From the NCBI GenBank assembly GCA_030549495.1, contig JAUIRK010001039.1, positions 620,001-684,000 on the forward strand: a stretch of 64,000 nt of DNA, in the 5' to 3' direction. Position numbers and translations under genes: made by a program. The stretch comes from Nectonema munidae. Lineage: Eukaryota > Nematomorpha > Nectonematoida > Nectonematidae. Each line of letters begins with the position of its first letter. Position 1 is the first letter of the stretch. A model generated the notes under the pieces. It did not search any database. It was not told where the DNA came from and worked only from the letters and a program-made list of their open reading frames with translations. This document shows positions 12,301 through 21,010 of the stretch, one piece after another.

Positions 12301-15300
12301 CTGTGAACGACAGAAGAGGAAAGTGTGAGTCTTATATATTTCACTTGTGCAATGCTGAAATGCCACGCCAGCTTTCTTTCCTGTTCTGATGTGTCATTTG
12401 ACACTTGTCACGCCAACCATACCGGATTCTCGTTTATACCATGACATACATAGCCCATCTCGCATAAATTTTGAAATTAATTATTTTCCAAAAGAATTAG
12501 AAAACTTTTACATAAAATGGCACCAATTCTTTTCTAAAGATGACGATTGAAAGAAATATTAAAATAGAGATATGATATGATTTGAGATTTCGGAACCATG
12601 TTAATATCTTTTTCTTTTTAGTCCGCCATAAATTTTTTTTCTATCTACGGGCCTGCGTATACGTTATATTTTGGTGTATAAGTCGACCTCCAAAATGCGA
12701 GTAATTTTTTTTAGGATTTTTGCTAATATCTGAGGTATAAGTCGACAGAACTGGTCTAAATTATCGGCTAGCCTAAGCAGCAGTGGGCATTAATTAAAAA
12801 CTACCCGTATGTTATTGCAAATATTGTTCTACTTACAATATGAAATGATATATAAGGCAGTATTAGCATAAATCTCTATTTACATTAGTAGCTACATGAT
12901 TTACATAGGTAGTCACCGCACCGAGGCTGTCGTCGGTATTAGCCTACGATTAGGCCTGGTTTCCTGCACCAATCTGCCACAAGATTTAGAGGTTTGCTTT
13001 TTGTTACTGTTATATAAATCGACCCTCAATTTTAGGAGGGTTAGGTTTTGAAGAAAAAAATTTAATGCCGGAAGTTTTTTAACTGGATATATCGTATTTT
13101 AGCCTCCTGAGTACAAATCTGGCCTTATTTTTTCTTAATCAGGTCGAACTTTTTTGCAAAAAATGTTTTTTTATTTTTCTTATCAGAAAATATCTCCACA
13201 GATTTAAGCCTAATTTTTGAATAAATCAAAAAAAAGTACCCTTTAATATTCAATAGTATATTTATGCTGATATTTTTATAATGAACCAGACGGTCCCGTA
13301 TTTGTCTCTCGCTTCGCTCGAGACGTAGGATTCTAAATCTCAAAAATCTAGGACGCGTGAAGAATTATAGGACGTGTGACAGATCATTGCTACTGTGATT
13401 CTAGGACGTGTGACAGTTCATCGGTACCTTTAATCTAGGACGTGTGAAAGATCATTGGTACCTTTAATCTAGGACGTGTGAAAGATCATTGGTACCACCC
13501 CTGTGATTCTAGGTCCAGTTAAAGATCATTGATACCCCTAATAATCATTAAATCATCTACAAAGATCATTGGTACCACTTATTCTAATCATTGATATCGC
13601 CCGTGTTAAAGATCATTGGTACCGCGTGATCCTAGGTCCTGTGAAAGATCATTGGTACCGCGTGATCCTAGGTCCTGTGAAAGATCATTGGTACCGCGTG
13701 ATTCTAGGTCCAGTTAAAGATAATTGGTACCGCGTGATCCTAGGTCCTGTGAAAGATCATTGGTACCCCCGTGATTCTAGGTTCCATTAAATATCATTGG
13801 TACCGAAATTCTAGGTACACTCAAAAAATCATTGGTACCTGGATTATAGATACCGTCAATGAACCCGTAAAGATCATTGTTACCGCTGTAAAGATCATAA
13901 GTACCCGTAAAGATCATAAATAGCCGTAAAGATCATTGGTACCCACGTAAAAGATCATTTGGTATCCGGCGTAAAGATCATTTGGTACCCGGCGTAAAGA
14001 TCATTTGGTACCCCCGTAAAGATCATTTGGTACCCGGCGTAAAGATCATTTGTACGCCCGTAGATTGTTATTCCCCTGAAAGATCATTGGTACCCACAAA
14101 GATAAAACATGAAATTTAGTATATAAAATCTAAGAGATCTTTACTTATTTTAAAATAAAATAAAGAAAGGAAATAGCAAATTAGGTTATCATTAAAAATA
14201 AATTAAAGGAAAGAATATTAAAAAAGTATATTATAATAATAATAATTTACTATATAAATTCTAGAAAAGCCTTAATTTTTTTAAAATAACGAATTAGCAC
14301 ATTTGAATATCATAAAAATAATTTAAATGAGACAATATAAATTAAGTATATGATTATAATTTATATTTTACTATATAAAATCTGAAAAACATTAATGAAG
14401 GGTAGAAAGATCTATTTATTTAAATTAAAAATAGATTAATCTATAGAATTAGCAAATTAGATTATCATTAAAAATAAATTAAAGCAGACATTATAAATAA
14501 ATAATATGTAATCTATATAAAATCTAAAAAACCTTAATCAAAATAAGAAAGATCTATTTATTTAAATAAACATAGATTCGTACTAAATCTATTGAAAACT
14601 CTTAAGAAATCTATAAACTTTAGTTATTTAAAAATTATCAGGTTAGTAGGTGTCAATTTATAGAAATCTAAATAACAAAATTTATAGATTAAAAAAACAA
14701 CTTTAATAAAGAATCTTGTTTTATTAAAAATATAGATTTGAAATAGTAGTCATACAAATTTATTATCTTTTTTGAGAAGAATGAATAAACCCATCAACCA
14801 TTAATTGAATTGGATATATTGAGAATGAAAATTTTTTTTAATGCAAATGAATTTTTTTGATTGGTTAAATTAAGTACATTATATACGTATATACAAAATA
14901 TACAAATATATATGAAATTTTTTTGAATTAAAACATTTATGATAAATTAAAGTTAATATTGTTATTTAGAATGATGATAAGAGGATTCTAAAAATATATA
15001 AAACTTGCTTTTTTGTTGAATATATGTGAAGTCATAATTTTGAGGTCGTTACGAAAGGGCCTGAAAAATCGAAAATTAAAAAAATGGAAAATTCAAAAAT
15101 TTTAAAACGTATTCTGAAAGAGTTTGATACGCTGATTCCGAATATGTAATTTGTTTGAAATGAATCGATTGATTTTTAATTTTCTTTGAGGTCAAAGTTG
15201 AATTTTTTGTCATTTTTTCAAGTTCAAAGGCTAAAAAAAGTATTTAAAAAATTTTTAATTTAAAACATTTATACATTTTCGTAATTAGTATAAAATTTGC

Positions 15301-18300
15301 TTTAAAATGAGATATTAAAATCGAAAATTGGATAAGTTTGAAATTTTTCGAAAATTTTGTAAGGGGACCCCTTTGAAATTTTTCAAAAAAATATTAAAAA
15401 AAAATTCAAATTTTTCCACCATAGTATGTTTAAATATCAATTATATATTATGAATGTGCAAAAAAAATTGACAAAAAAAGTTTAATCTTCATTTTACACG
15501 CTAAAATATTGTGAAAAATAGCACAATTGTGCATATTGTTCAAGGGCTTATAAAAATTTTTTTTGGATTATTTGAAAACTAATAATAATTCAAAAATGTA
15601 GGTAAAAGGATGCTCTTTAAGATGCGCGTGGTTTAAAATAATTTTAAAAAAATTTCTCGCATAAAGTTTTGTTCCAAAGTTAAATTTTGGAACATTTTGA
15701 CAAAAAAAAAATTTTTAAAAATTAATTTTTTTTTTCAAATTTTTTCATCATGGTGTGTTTAAGTATCAGTTATATTTTATGAATGTGCAAAAAAAATTGA
15801 AAAAAAAATTTTAATCTTCATTTTACACGCTAAAATATAGTGAAAATGGCAAAATTGTGCGTATTGTTCAAGGGCTTATAAAAAAAAATTTGAATTTATT
15901 TGAAAACTAAAAATAATTCAAAAATGTAGGTAAAAGGATGCTCTTTAAGATGCGCGTGGTTTAAAATATTTTTAAAAAAAATTCTCGCATAAAGTTTTGT
16001 TCGAAAGTTAAAATTTGACATTTTTTACACAAAAATTTTAAAAAATTTGTTAAAATCAAAAAAAATATATCAAAAATAAATATATTTTAAAATTCTAAAA
16101 TAAAATTTAAGCAATTTTTAATAAGATGATGTGCAAATTAGAAAAAAATAATTTTCTTTTGATGTAAAATTTTTGAATCAAAAATGTCAACTTTTTGAAA
16201 ATTCAAACCTTTTTTTATTAAAAATGGAATTTTTTTTTCGAAATTTTTTGTACAAAATCATTTATTTATAAAAGTACTTTAACTCACTTAAAATTTTTTA
16301 AAAAATTTTGAAACATCTCGCGGGAATTGAAAAAGTGAGAAAATTTATAGTTCAGGTGCGGGTCAATGAACTCACTGCCAGGTCATTTAACTTAGACCAC
16401 GTGATAACGCTACCGAAATGAGGCAGGTTAACATTTTATAGCTTGGAAAAATCTTTTTTAATCTAAAAGTAATTTGACTTTGAATGGAAAAAGTAAAAAA
16501 AAAAGTGAACAGTTTTCCTATGTGTGTAATGTAAATGAGGTAAAACAACTAATTTCTTTATATAAGGAGAAAATACTAAAAGGTGAGGATCATGATATTT
16601 ATTTATTTTAAAATCGATGTTTTAAGAGATTTTCTTTTATTACTTTCGTTCTTTCAGTCTCTTTTTAAACACCAGCAAAAGTCAGCCAAAAAGTTTATAT
16701 CCCATCTCCCTTGATATCTTTCTTCCATGCATTTGAAATCTTGATGAAACCTCTCTCCTTGTTCTTCACTATAATCGCCACAGTTTTCTGGAAAGTAGTC
16801 AAGATGCGATCTTAGAAAGTGAAGTTTTATAGACATTCTCACTCCCAATACTTTAAAATTCTTTATTAAATCTTGCACAATGACATCATATTCTGAACTT
16901 CTGAAGTTTCCCAGGAAATTATAAAAAAGTTTTTTAAAAGATATCCAAGCCTCCTTTTCTGCTTCATCCATTACTTCTGTAAAGTTAGTGTCCTTCATAA
17001 GAGCTCTTATTTGAGGACCATCAAAGATCCCTGTTGGCATTACTCACTTTTGGAAATTTTTTGGCAATAAATAAAAGTGCTTGGCTCTCTTTTTTAATGC
17101 CTTCACAAAGCTTCTCATTAATCCTAACTTTATATGAAGTGGGGGAAGTAAAATATTGTTTGGATTGACTAAAGGTTCATGTAAGACGTTGTGAGATCCA
17201 GGATCAAAAGAGAGACGTGAAGGCCACTCTTTCCTTTCATAATGTTGCTCATCAGCTCTACTATTCCATAGACAAAGAAAACATGGATATTTGGTATATC
17301 CTCCTTGCATTCCTAGTATTAGAGACACAATCTGAAATATAAGTAAATATTTTTAGAACAAGGAATGCATACATTCACACTTAATTTATTCACCTTAAGA
17401 TCTCCGCAAATCTTCCATTTATGAAGATTGTACTTCAAAGTATCCAATAAAGTTTTCATAGTTTGATAGTTCTCAGATAAATGGATGGAATGAGCAATTG
17501 GAACAGACGATACCCGATTGCCAATATGCAGAAGAACAGCTTTCAAACTTTTAGTGGATGAGTATATAAAAATTCTCCATTCTTGTGACTTATATTGTAA
17601 GCCAAGAGTTTCAATTAATCCTTGAACATTGTTACAGTAAACCATAAAACTTTCTTCGTGGATAGAGAAAAACTTTCTAAATTCTTCATCTCTGCTACGA
17701 TACCAGTAATACGTCGTTCCTGGGGAGAGTAAATTATTTTCATCTAATCTTGAAGCAAGTAGTTGAGAAGATTCTTTCGATAGACCCAAATCTCGGGTCA
17801 GGTCGTTTAATTGAGCTTGTGATAGAGGTTTTGGCTGTCTCAGCTCAGAATTTTTAATCATATATGATGCAGAAGTGTCTATTTCTTCATCTTCATCTTC
17901 ATCAGTATTTTCTTCAAAAAGAATCACTGGGGCTTCTGGTATGGGTATAGTTGTACTATGAGCTATTGGCCTTCTAGCTGAAGGAAGATCTGGGTAAATA
18001 ACGTGCTTCTTGTTTTTTTTTTATTAACTCCTGAAATCAAATGGTAATGATTCTAATATTTACATTGAAAAGGTGAATGAAACTCTTACCAGTTAAATCT
18101 GTGAGACAAAAATAACAGTCTTCAAAATGATCTTTGTTTTCTCTCCACTGCATTGATATACCAAAAGATAAAGATTTTGTCAAGCCTTTAGTCCATCTTC
18201 TAAGGTTTTCGACACATGTTTTGCAACAAAAATGAGGAGCAAATTTTTTGTCCTGATCACCTAATTTCATGACGAAGTAGGCATGGTAACTTTTTTTTAC

Positions 18301-20545
18301 AAAGGATGTTATATTAGAAAACTGGCCAGGTAGTGTAACTTGTCCACAAATATAACAAAATTTATTAGGATCATTTCTTCATTTTCTATTCATTTTTATA
18401 TCTTCAACAAATAATAAAACATTTAAATCGATAGTATTTAAATTTGGTATATTGTAAATAGAGATACAATTAAAATATAAATTATAAATAGAAAATATAA
18501 TTGATTTAGTATATTGTAAATAGAGAGAGTATAGACATTTTAAAAAATGAGATTGAAAAAAATAAATGCCAGAATTGAATTCAGCGTGCTCGAAAACATA
18601 AGAAAGAGCTAAAATAACTTAGACATCAAAAATGTCGCTATAAAGACGCGGAAACTTTATTTAATGAGACATTTGGGCTCTCATGAGCCTTTTCCAACTA
18701 ATATAAGGGCAAAGCATTCAATCACAAATTGTAGAAATGAAGACTGAAACAGTGATGTTAGAACTGATTTTAACATTAAGAAAAATTTCCTCTCGAAAAA
18801 AGTCGCATCGTCTCTTTTGCGCAACACGGTCCTGTGAATATCGCATGCAGTGTGCTACACAAATACACTCAAAGTATGTTGACGTATTCCAAGTCAAGTT
18901 TTGCCAATCAATATTAATTCTTGGCCCAAATTTAAGTGAGTTTTTATTCTGGCCCACGAAAATATTGCAGAATGAAAAACAGAGTTAATTAAGTTAATTA
19001 GCGAATTTAATTTCCAGAGTTGTATGTTTTTTTATATGAAATTTTTTTATAACATTTAAAATCTTTCTTTTTTATATTAAAATTAAAAATTACTGTAAGT
19101 TCGATATTGAGTGCTCAGAGAGTAAAAATAACCAGATTTAGAAATTATTTTTCGCCAATTTGTTTTGAAACAGTACTTAACTGTTTCGATCACTCCGAGA
19201 CACAAGACACATGATGAAATCACCCGCACACACGGACACAAGCGAACTCAAATATAAACACAAAGGTCTAAATGTAGACAAGTACTTTAACATATGTAGT
19301 TAGTTTATCACACACACGAATTATCTTGTAATGCGGTTAGTGTTATGATATGATAATGCCATAGTAATAATGAGCTTGTCTCATGGCTGAAATTATTAGT
19401 TGTCAATGTTTTTTTTATTGTTTTAGATGTTTTTGTAATATAGTATTTATTGTAATTAAATTTTTCTATACAGCTTTATATTTCACTTTTTTTCTCTAAC
19501 ACACATATTTGACGTGTGGATAAATAAAACTAATTTTCTATAGCTCACTTAAAATATATTGTGGCCATCTGGCAACTCGTCTGGGAGAGCAGGGGGAAGC
19601 AACTTAATATAAAAAATACATTAAATTTCTTACTTATTTGCACTCGTTTTTTGGAAGTCCATAATAATATTCTGTATTATTGACAAATTTAGGGAACGCC
19701 CAATCGAAATATGTAGAATAGTTTAAGTAGCGCATAACGATTTTTTTTACGACTCAGGTTTGGTGCGTCTAAGGGATGAGTCAATAATTCTAAAGTAGAC
19801 AACATTAGGTAATTTGGTATATAACTAAAAATCAAGAAAGATCTTGTGTCGTTTAAAGATGACGGTAGGATCAAATCGTTTAACGCTCAGTTTTCTCAAA
19901 ACGAGTGCAGTCTAATTAAAAGCGTATTCGGACAGTCAAAATAATTTCCTATGTGAGTGAATACTTTCCACCCAAAATTGCAGTAGCAGAGATGAGTGTG
20001 TCTAGTTGTAGCCCATTGACATGACTGTTACTGTATGGTTGTTCCACTGGCTTTATGAGTAAGCCTAATCTTATTTTTAGGACTAATCTACTGCTGATCT
20101 CTTTCAATAAGTTGTTATAAAACTTGAAACACATGATTTTTATTGTATGGGAAATTAACAAAGCCACTTTTATTAAAAATTAGACTGTTTAAGTCAATTC
20201 AGACTTCGATTTATCGCCCAATCCTTTACTTCTTACACTTTATTTTCAGCCTTTTTCTCGCCTCTCTACGTCTTTGTCCTGTTCATCCTCCTCTTTCTGA
20301 TCGTTCTGCCATGTGGCATTTGTCTTGGAATCTTCATTCAGCGCCGCTGCAACGTGCCCAAATCCTCTTCTCTGTACACCGACTCACGTCCTTTCTCATT
20401 CAATCAACGCTTCCCTTCATGTGCCGTTTCCAAATCACTGTATGAGCCTCCACCCCGCCCCAAACTGCCAACACCTACCCTAAATGAATCTCACGATATC
20501 ACTATCAACTGCACACTACCAAATCCTAAAAAAGTCTACATATAA
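3003..20545 (+). CDS. Transmembrane semaphorin (class 1/6-like), 3' six exons
   Basis: This is a guidance receptor/ligand of the semaphorin family, acting at the plasma membrane, usually through plexins. Six exons are proposed: 3003-3387, 9269-9572, 10016-10210, 10643-10952, 12199-12324 and 20250-20545. Every junction is GT-AG and every phase matches (2, 0, 0, 1, 1). Domain order is Sema beta-propeller (exons 1-3 and start of 4), PSI cysteine knot (exon 4), short stalk (exon 5), then a hydrophobic helix and a tail of about 65 residues (exon 6). There is no Ig domain, which fits invertebrate class 1 and vertebrate class 6. The N-terminus, with signal peptide and first propeller blade, is missing and should lie upstream. 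The protein is divergent: the usual NCGK cysteine region is replaced by a longer segment without cysteine. Introns of 5.9 and 7.9 kb carry transposons. Family and exon model are strong; the paralogue is not resolved. Confidence 0.88.
4088..4190 (-). mobile_element. Short hAT transposase fragment
   Basis: Read on the - strand, this matches the C-terminal part of the hAT at 43532-45440: GGGAGAGTC, GCAAAGATTGCTCTGA and ACATATGAGTGTGA are shared in order. It is only about 100 bp long and has decayed. It lies in the first large semaphorin intron. Confidence 0.6.
4374..6655 (-). mobile_element. piggyBac-type transposon, decayed
   Basis: The element surrounds a - strand piggyBac transposase. Near its ends sit matching quasi-palindromes: GGGTGGAATCCCACCC at 4380-4395 and GGGTGGAATCCTACCC at 6634-6649. 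They match both directly and inverted, each next to a TTTT/AAAA run, and look like the terminal repeats. A TTAA at 4370-4373 abuts the left end; no TTAA is kept at the right. About 2.3 kb, a normal size for the family. It lies in a semaphorin intron, antisense to that gene. Confidence 0.65.
4694..6342 (-). pseudogene. piggyBac transposase pseudogene
   Basis: piggyBac transposases cut at TTAA sites using a DDD catalytic centre. Starting at ATG 6340-6342, the frame has an acidic N-terminus (DFADSDEEGLFDLDEED). The core follows: AFIGINIIMSYHVLPELRDN, then DERMVKFKGQ (first Asp region), LFFDNFCTS (second Asp) and YNKSMRGTDLLDQ (third Asp). Near the C-terminus is FRRELAISLIG and a CKQC pair, the start of the cysteine-rich tail. 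There is one frame change between 5971 and 5992, one in-frame stop just before MKDKPIQRG (5558-5560) and one at 4874-4876. Otherwise the protein is long and recognisable, so decay is moderate. It is unlikely to be active. Confidence 0.85.
7307..7801 (-). pseudogene. hAT transposase fragment (ZBED5/Buster-like)
   Basis: The - strand frames give YLKFGFTALT and RSLWCSEVLLKPGKLKRL, a BED-like N-terminus of this hAT group. After a break come ASKKFHNIGEQLILPC and HIYLSNDTVRRLIEEMSDDI, the signature that precedes the catalytic core. The same peptides occur in the longer copy at 43532-45440, so the two belong to one family. Only the N-terminal third is present. Confidence 0.75.
7985..8045. repeat. 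Dispersed repeat shared with 57294-57345
   Basis: TTTTAACCAATCAAATTACG and the following GAGAAT recur at about 57296 with few changes. No element ends could be placed. Confidence 0.45.
8046..9268. other. Semaphorin intron, no gene seen
   Basis: AT-rich intron sequence with no supported exon, RNA gene or recognisable element. Confidence 0.4.
9269..9572 (+). CDS. Semaphorin exon b: Sema domain
   Basis: The acceptor is tcttctag and the donor is GTAAGT. Reading from phase 2, the exon gives TVYAIFTNL, then SSSALCSFKMSNVSESF, then SWEEP-like charged residues, DDSCGIKY and finally TADFIH. The family equivalents are VYAVF, GSAVCAYDM..I..VF, a PRPG-C stretch and a NFIK-HPLMD segment that continues into the next exon. 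An overlapping frame from 9157 is a shadow. Confidence 0.83.
10016..10210 (+). CDS. Semaphorin exon c: Sema domain, last blades
   Basis: The acceptor is cttctttttag and the donor is GTAAAC, with phase 0 on both sides. ENPLLDGEIN continues the HPLMDEAV segment. RLELTSITVD and DIIYVGSKSGKIFKL correspond to the very conserved LTSIAVD and YDVIFIGTDRGRVLKV of the propeller. Confidence 0.87.
10643..10952 (+). CDS. Semaphorin exon d: end of Sema domain and PSI domain
   Basis: The exon follows a T-rich acceptor in phase 0. PITGLQLFK is the last Sema strand. The PSI motif follows as CQAYTSCQSCFKAHDPYC and then C six residues on, with the DPYC-W signature and normal spacing, and a further cysteine in NSNLCPLQ. 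The proposed donor at 10953 (GTATTC) is weak. It is chosen because it gives phase 1, as the next exon needs, and precedes the in-frame stop at 10985-10987. Confidence 0.82.
11966..12072 (+). mobile_element. TTAA-type MITE fragment (piggyBac-like)
   Basis: It starts TTAACCCGTTAA and shares CAGACGATATCTAA and AAACGCAGACGATTT, in order, with the complete copy at 52821-52958. The right end is not recognisable. The piggyBac class is inferred from TTAA plus CCC ends. Confidence 0.5.
12199..12324 (+). CDS. Semaphorin exon e: juxtamembrane stalk
   Basis: The acceptor is tcttctttag and the donor is a consensus GTGAGT, with phase 1 on both sides. It encodes about 42 residues rich in S, T, A and V (KPVGVAATSAKDLF ... 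NDRRGK). No domain is seen, as expected for the linker between PSI and the membrane helix. It is supported mainly by splice sites and phase, so it is less certain than the others. Confidence 0.65.
12660..13060. repeat. Repeat with TATAAGTCGACC motifs
   Basis: GTATAAGTCGACCTCC (about 12679), GTATAAGTCGAC (about 12736) and ATATAAATCGACCCTC (about 13012) recur in the same direction within 350 bp. Such direct subterminal motifs are seen in pogo-type elements, but no ends or coding sequence are visible, so the class is a guess. Confidence 0.35.
13284..13335 (-). mobile_element. Helitron-like 3'-end fragment
   Basis: Read on the - strand it gives AGAATCCTACG, CGAGCGAAGCGAGAGAC and ACGGGACCG, the last about 50 bp of the Helitron-like repeats at 2027 and 23251. 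The terminal CTAG is changed. It touches the start of the minisatellite at 13345. Confidence 0.55.
13345..14095. repeat. Minisatellite with AAAGATCATTGGTACC core
   Basis: About 20 or more units share AAAGATCATTGGTACC. In the first part the core alternates with a spacer such as CGTGATCCTAGGTCCTGTG (unit about 35-40 bp). From about 13890 the units shorten to 20-26 bp with spacers such as CCCGTA or CGGCGTA. The open frame at 13569-13790 (DHWYRVILGPVK repeated) is only a product of the repeat. It lies in the last large semaphorin intron. Confidence 0.9.
14096..15418. other. Very AT-rich intron sequence, no gene seen
   Basis: Simple AT-rich sequence. Between 14140 and 14570 some pieces recur loosely, for example TTAGGTTATCATTAAAAATA with TTAGATTATCATTAAAAATA, suggesting old tandem duplication. 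Nothing coding. Confidence 0.4.
15419..16015. repeat. Tandem duplication, period about 329 bp
   Basis: TGAATGTGCAAAAAAAATTG occurs at 15451 and again at 15780. The following stretch, with TTAATCTTCATTTTACACGC, GTTCAAGGGCTTATAAAAA and GGATGCTCTTTAAGATGCGC, is repeated with few changes. It lies about 0.6 kb beyond the 3' end of the - strand gene at 16654 and could be part of that element. Confidence 0.8.
16654..18393 (-). pseudogene. Multicopy three-exon gene of unknown, transposon-like family
   Basis: Function unknown. I recognise the protein from memory as a family repeated in arthropod and cnidarian genomes, never with an agreed function. In order it has: FCYICG and CCKTCVENLRRWTKG (a cysteine pair region, probably zinc-binding); WRENKDHFEDCYFC; YPDLPSARRPIAHS; an acidic stretch; GGYTKYPCFLCLW; PLVNPNNILLPPLHIKLG; and near the C-terminus IKLHFLRSHLDYFPENCG, GERFHQDF and WCLKRD. 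Two short GT-AG introns are visible at 18031-18089 and 17332-17393 (59 and 62 bp), with phases agreeing. Three faults are seen: an in-frame TGA soon after the likely ATG (18391-18393), a one-base slip in the poly-A run near 18015, and a TGA at 17044-17046. It is nearly whole and so fairly young. The invariant H, D and E residues of the C-terminal half suggest a nuclease or transposase, but that is inference. Confidence 0.7.
18394..20249. other. Semaphorin intron end, no gene seen
   Basis: Non-coding. Two overlapping short open frames near 18718-18988 on opposite strands show no family features. An acceptor with a good pyrimidine tract at 20241-20249 ends the intron. Confidence 0.4.
20250..20545 (+). 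CDS. Semaphorin exon f: transmembrane helix, cytoplasmic tail, stop
   Basis: The acceptor is tattttcag in phase 1. The exon begins FFSPLYVFVLFILLFLIVLP, a hydrophobic stretch of about 28 residues ending at QRRC, a positive stop-transfer. The tail is rich in serine and proline (SLYEPPPRPKLPTPTLNES) and ends KKVYI with TAA at 20543-20545. The proline stretch could bind SH3 or EVH1 partners, as class 1 and 6 tails do; that is inference. The 3' end looks genuine, because no splice donor lies near the stop. Confidence 0.82.
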
Positions 20546-21010
20546 TGAATGATGCTGCTTTTACTTCTAAAAGTTTGAAGAGTTTTAAATTTGAATTATA
20601 TTTAAAAACACACATACAATTGAATGAGAAGTTTTACAAGTGTGTGTGTGTGTGTGGTGTGTTTTCCTCTCTATTCATTGAAAAGAGGTAATATTAGTGT
20701 TGATCATTCAATATTTATTTTGATGCATATATGTACATATGTTGATATTTATTTATTCATATGTCTAACAAATCGTATATATAAATTATAAATCCAGACC
20801 AAATAGTTACTTTTATATGAGATTTTTTTTGAAATTTTGTATATTTTTTATATATATGCATTTATCAAAATGAAACACGGATGACGCCTTATTATATAAA
20901 TCAATTATGTCCAATATTTTTGTATTCATTTATATACTCATGTTTTATACCCTTAATTTAAATTTATATTGTTTGCATTAAAATTTTTGAATTTTAAAAG
21001 TTCAAATAAA
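20546..21010 (+). other. Likely semaphorin 3' UTR, AATAAA at 21005
   Basis: After the stop come a (TG)n run at 20640-20657 and AT-rich sequence. AATAAA at 21005-21010 is the first clear polyadenylation hexamer noted. The true cleavage site cannot be told from sequence alone. Confidence 0.3.

Noticed and set aside
13569-13790. Open frame with repeated DHWYRVILGPVK
   Set aside because: It is the translation of the minisatellite; unit length happens to be near a multiple of three.
13345-14095. CRISPR-like look of regular repeats and spacers
   Set aside because: Spacers are themselves repeated, units vary in length, and the window is clearly eukaryotic.
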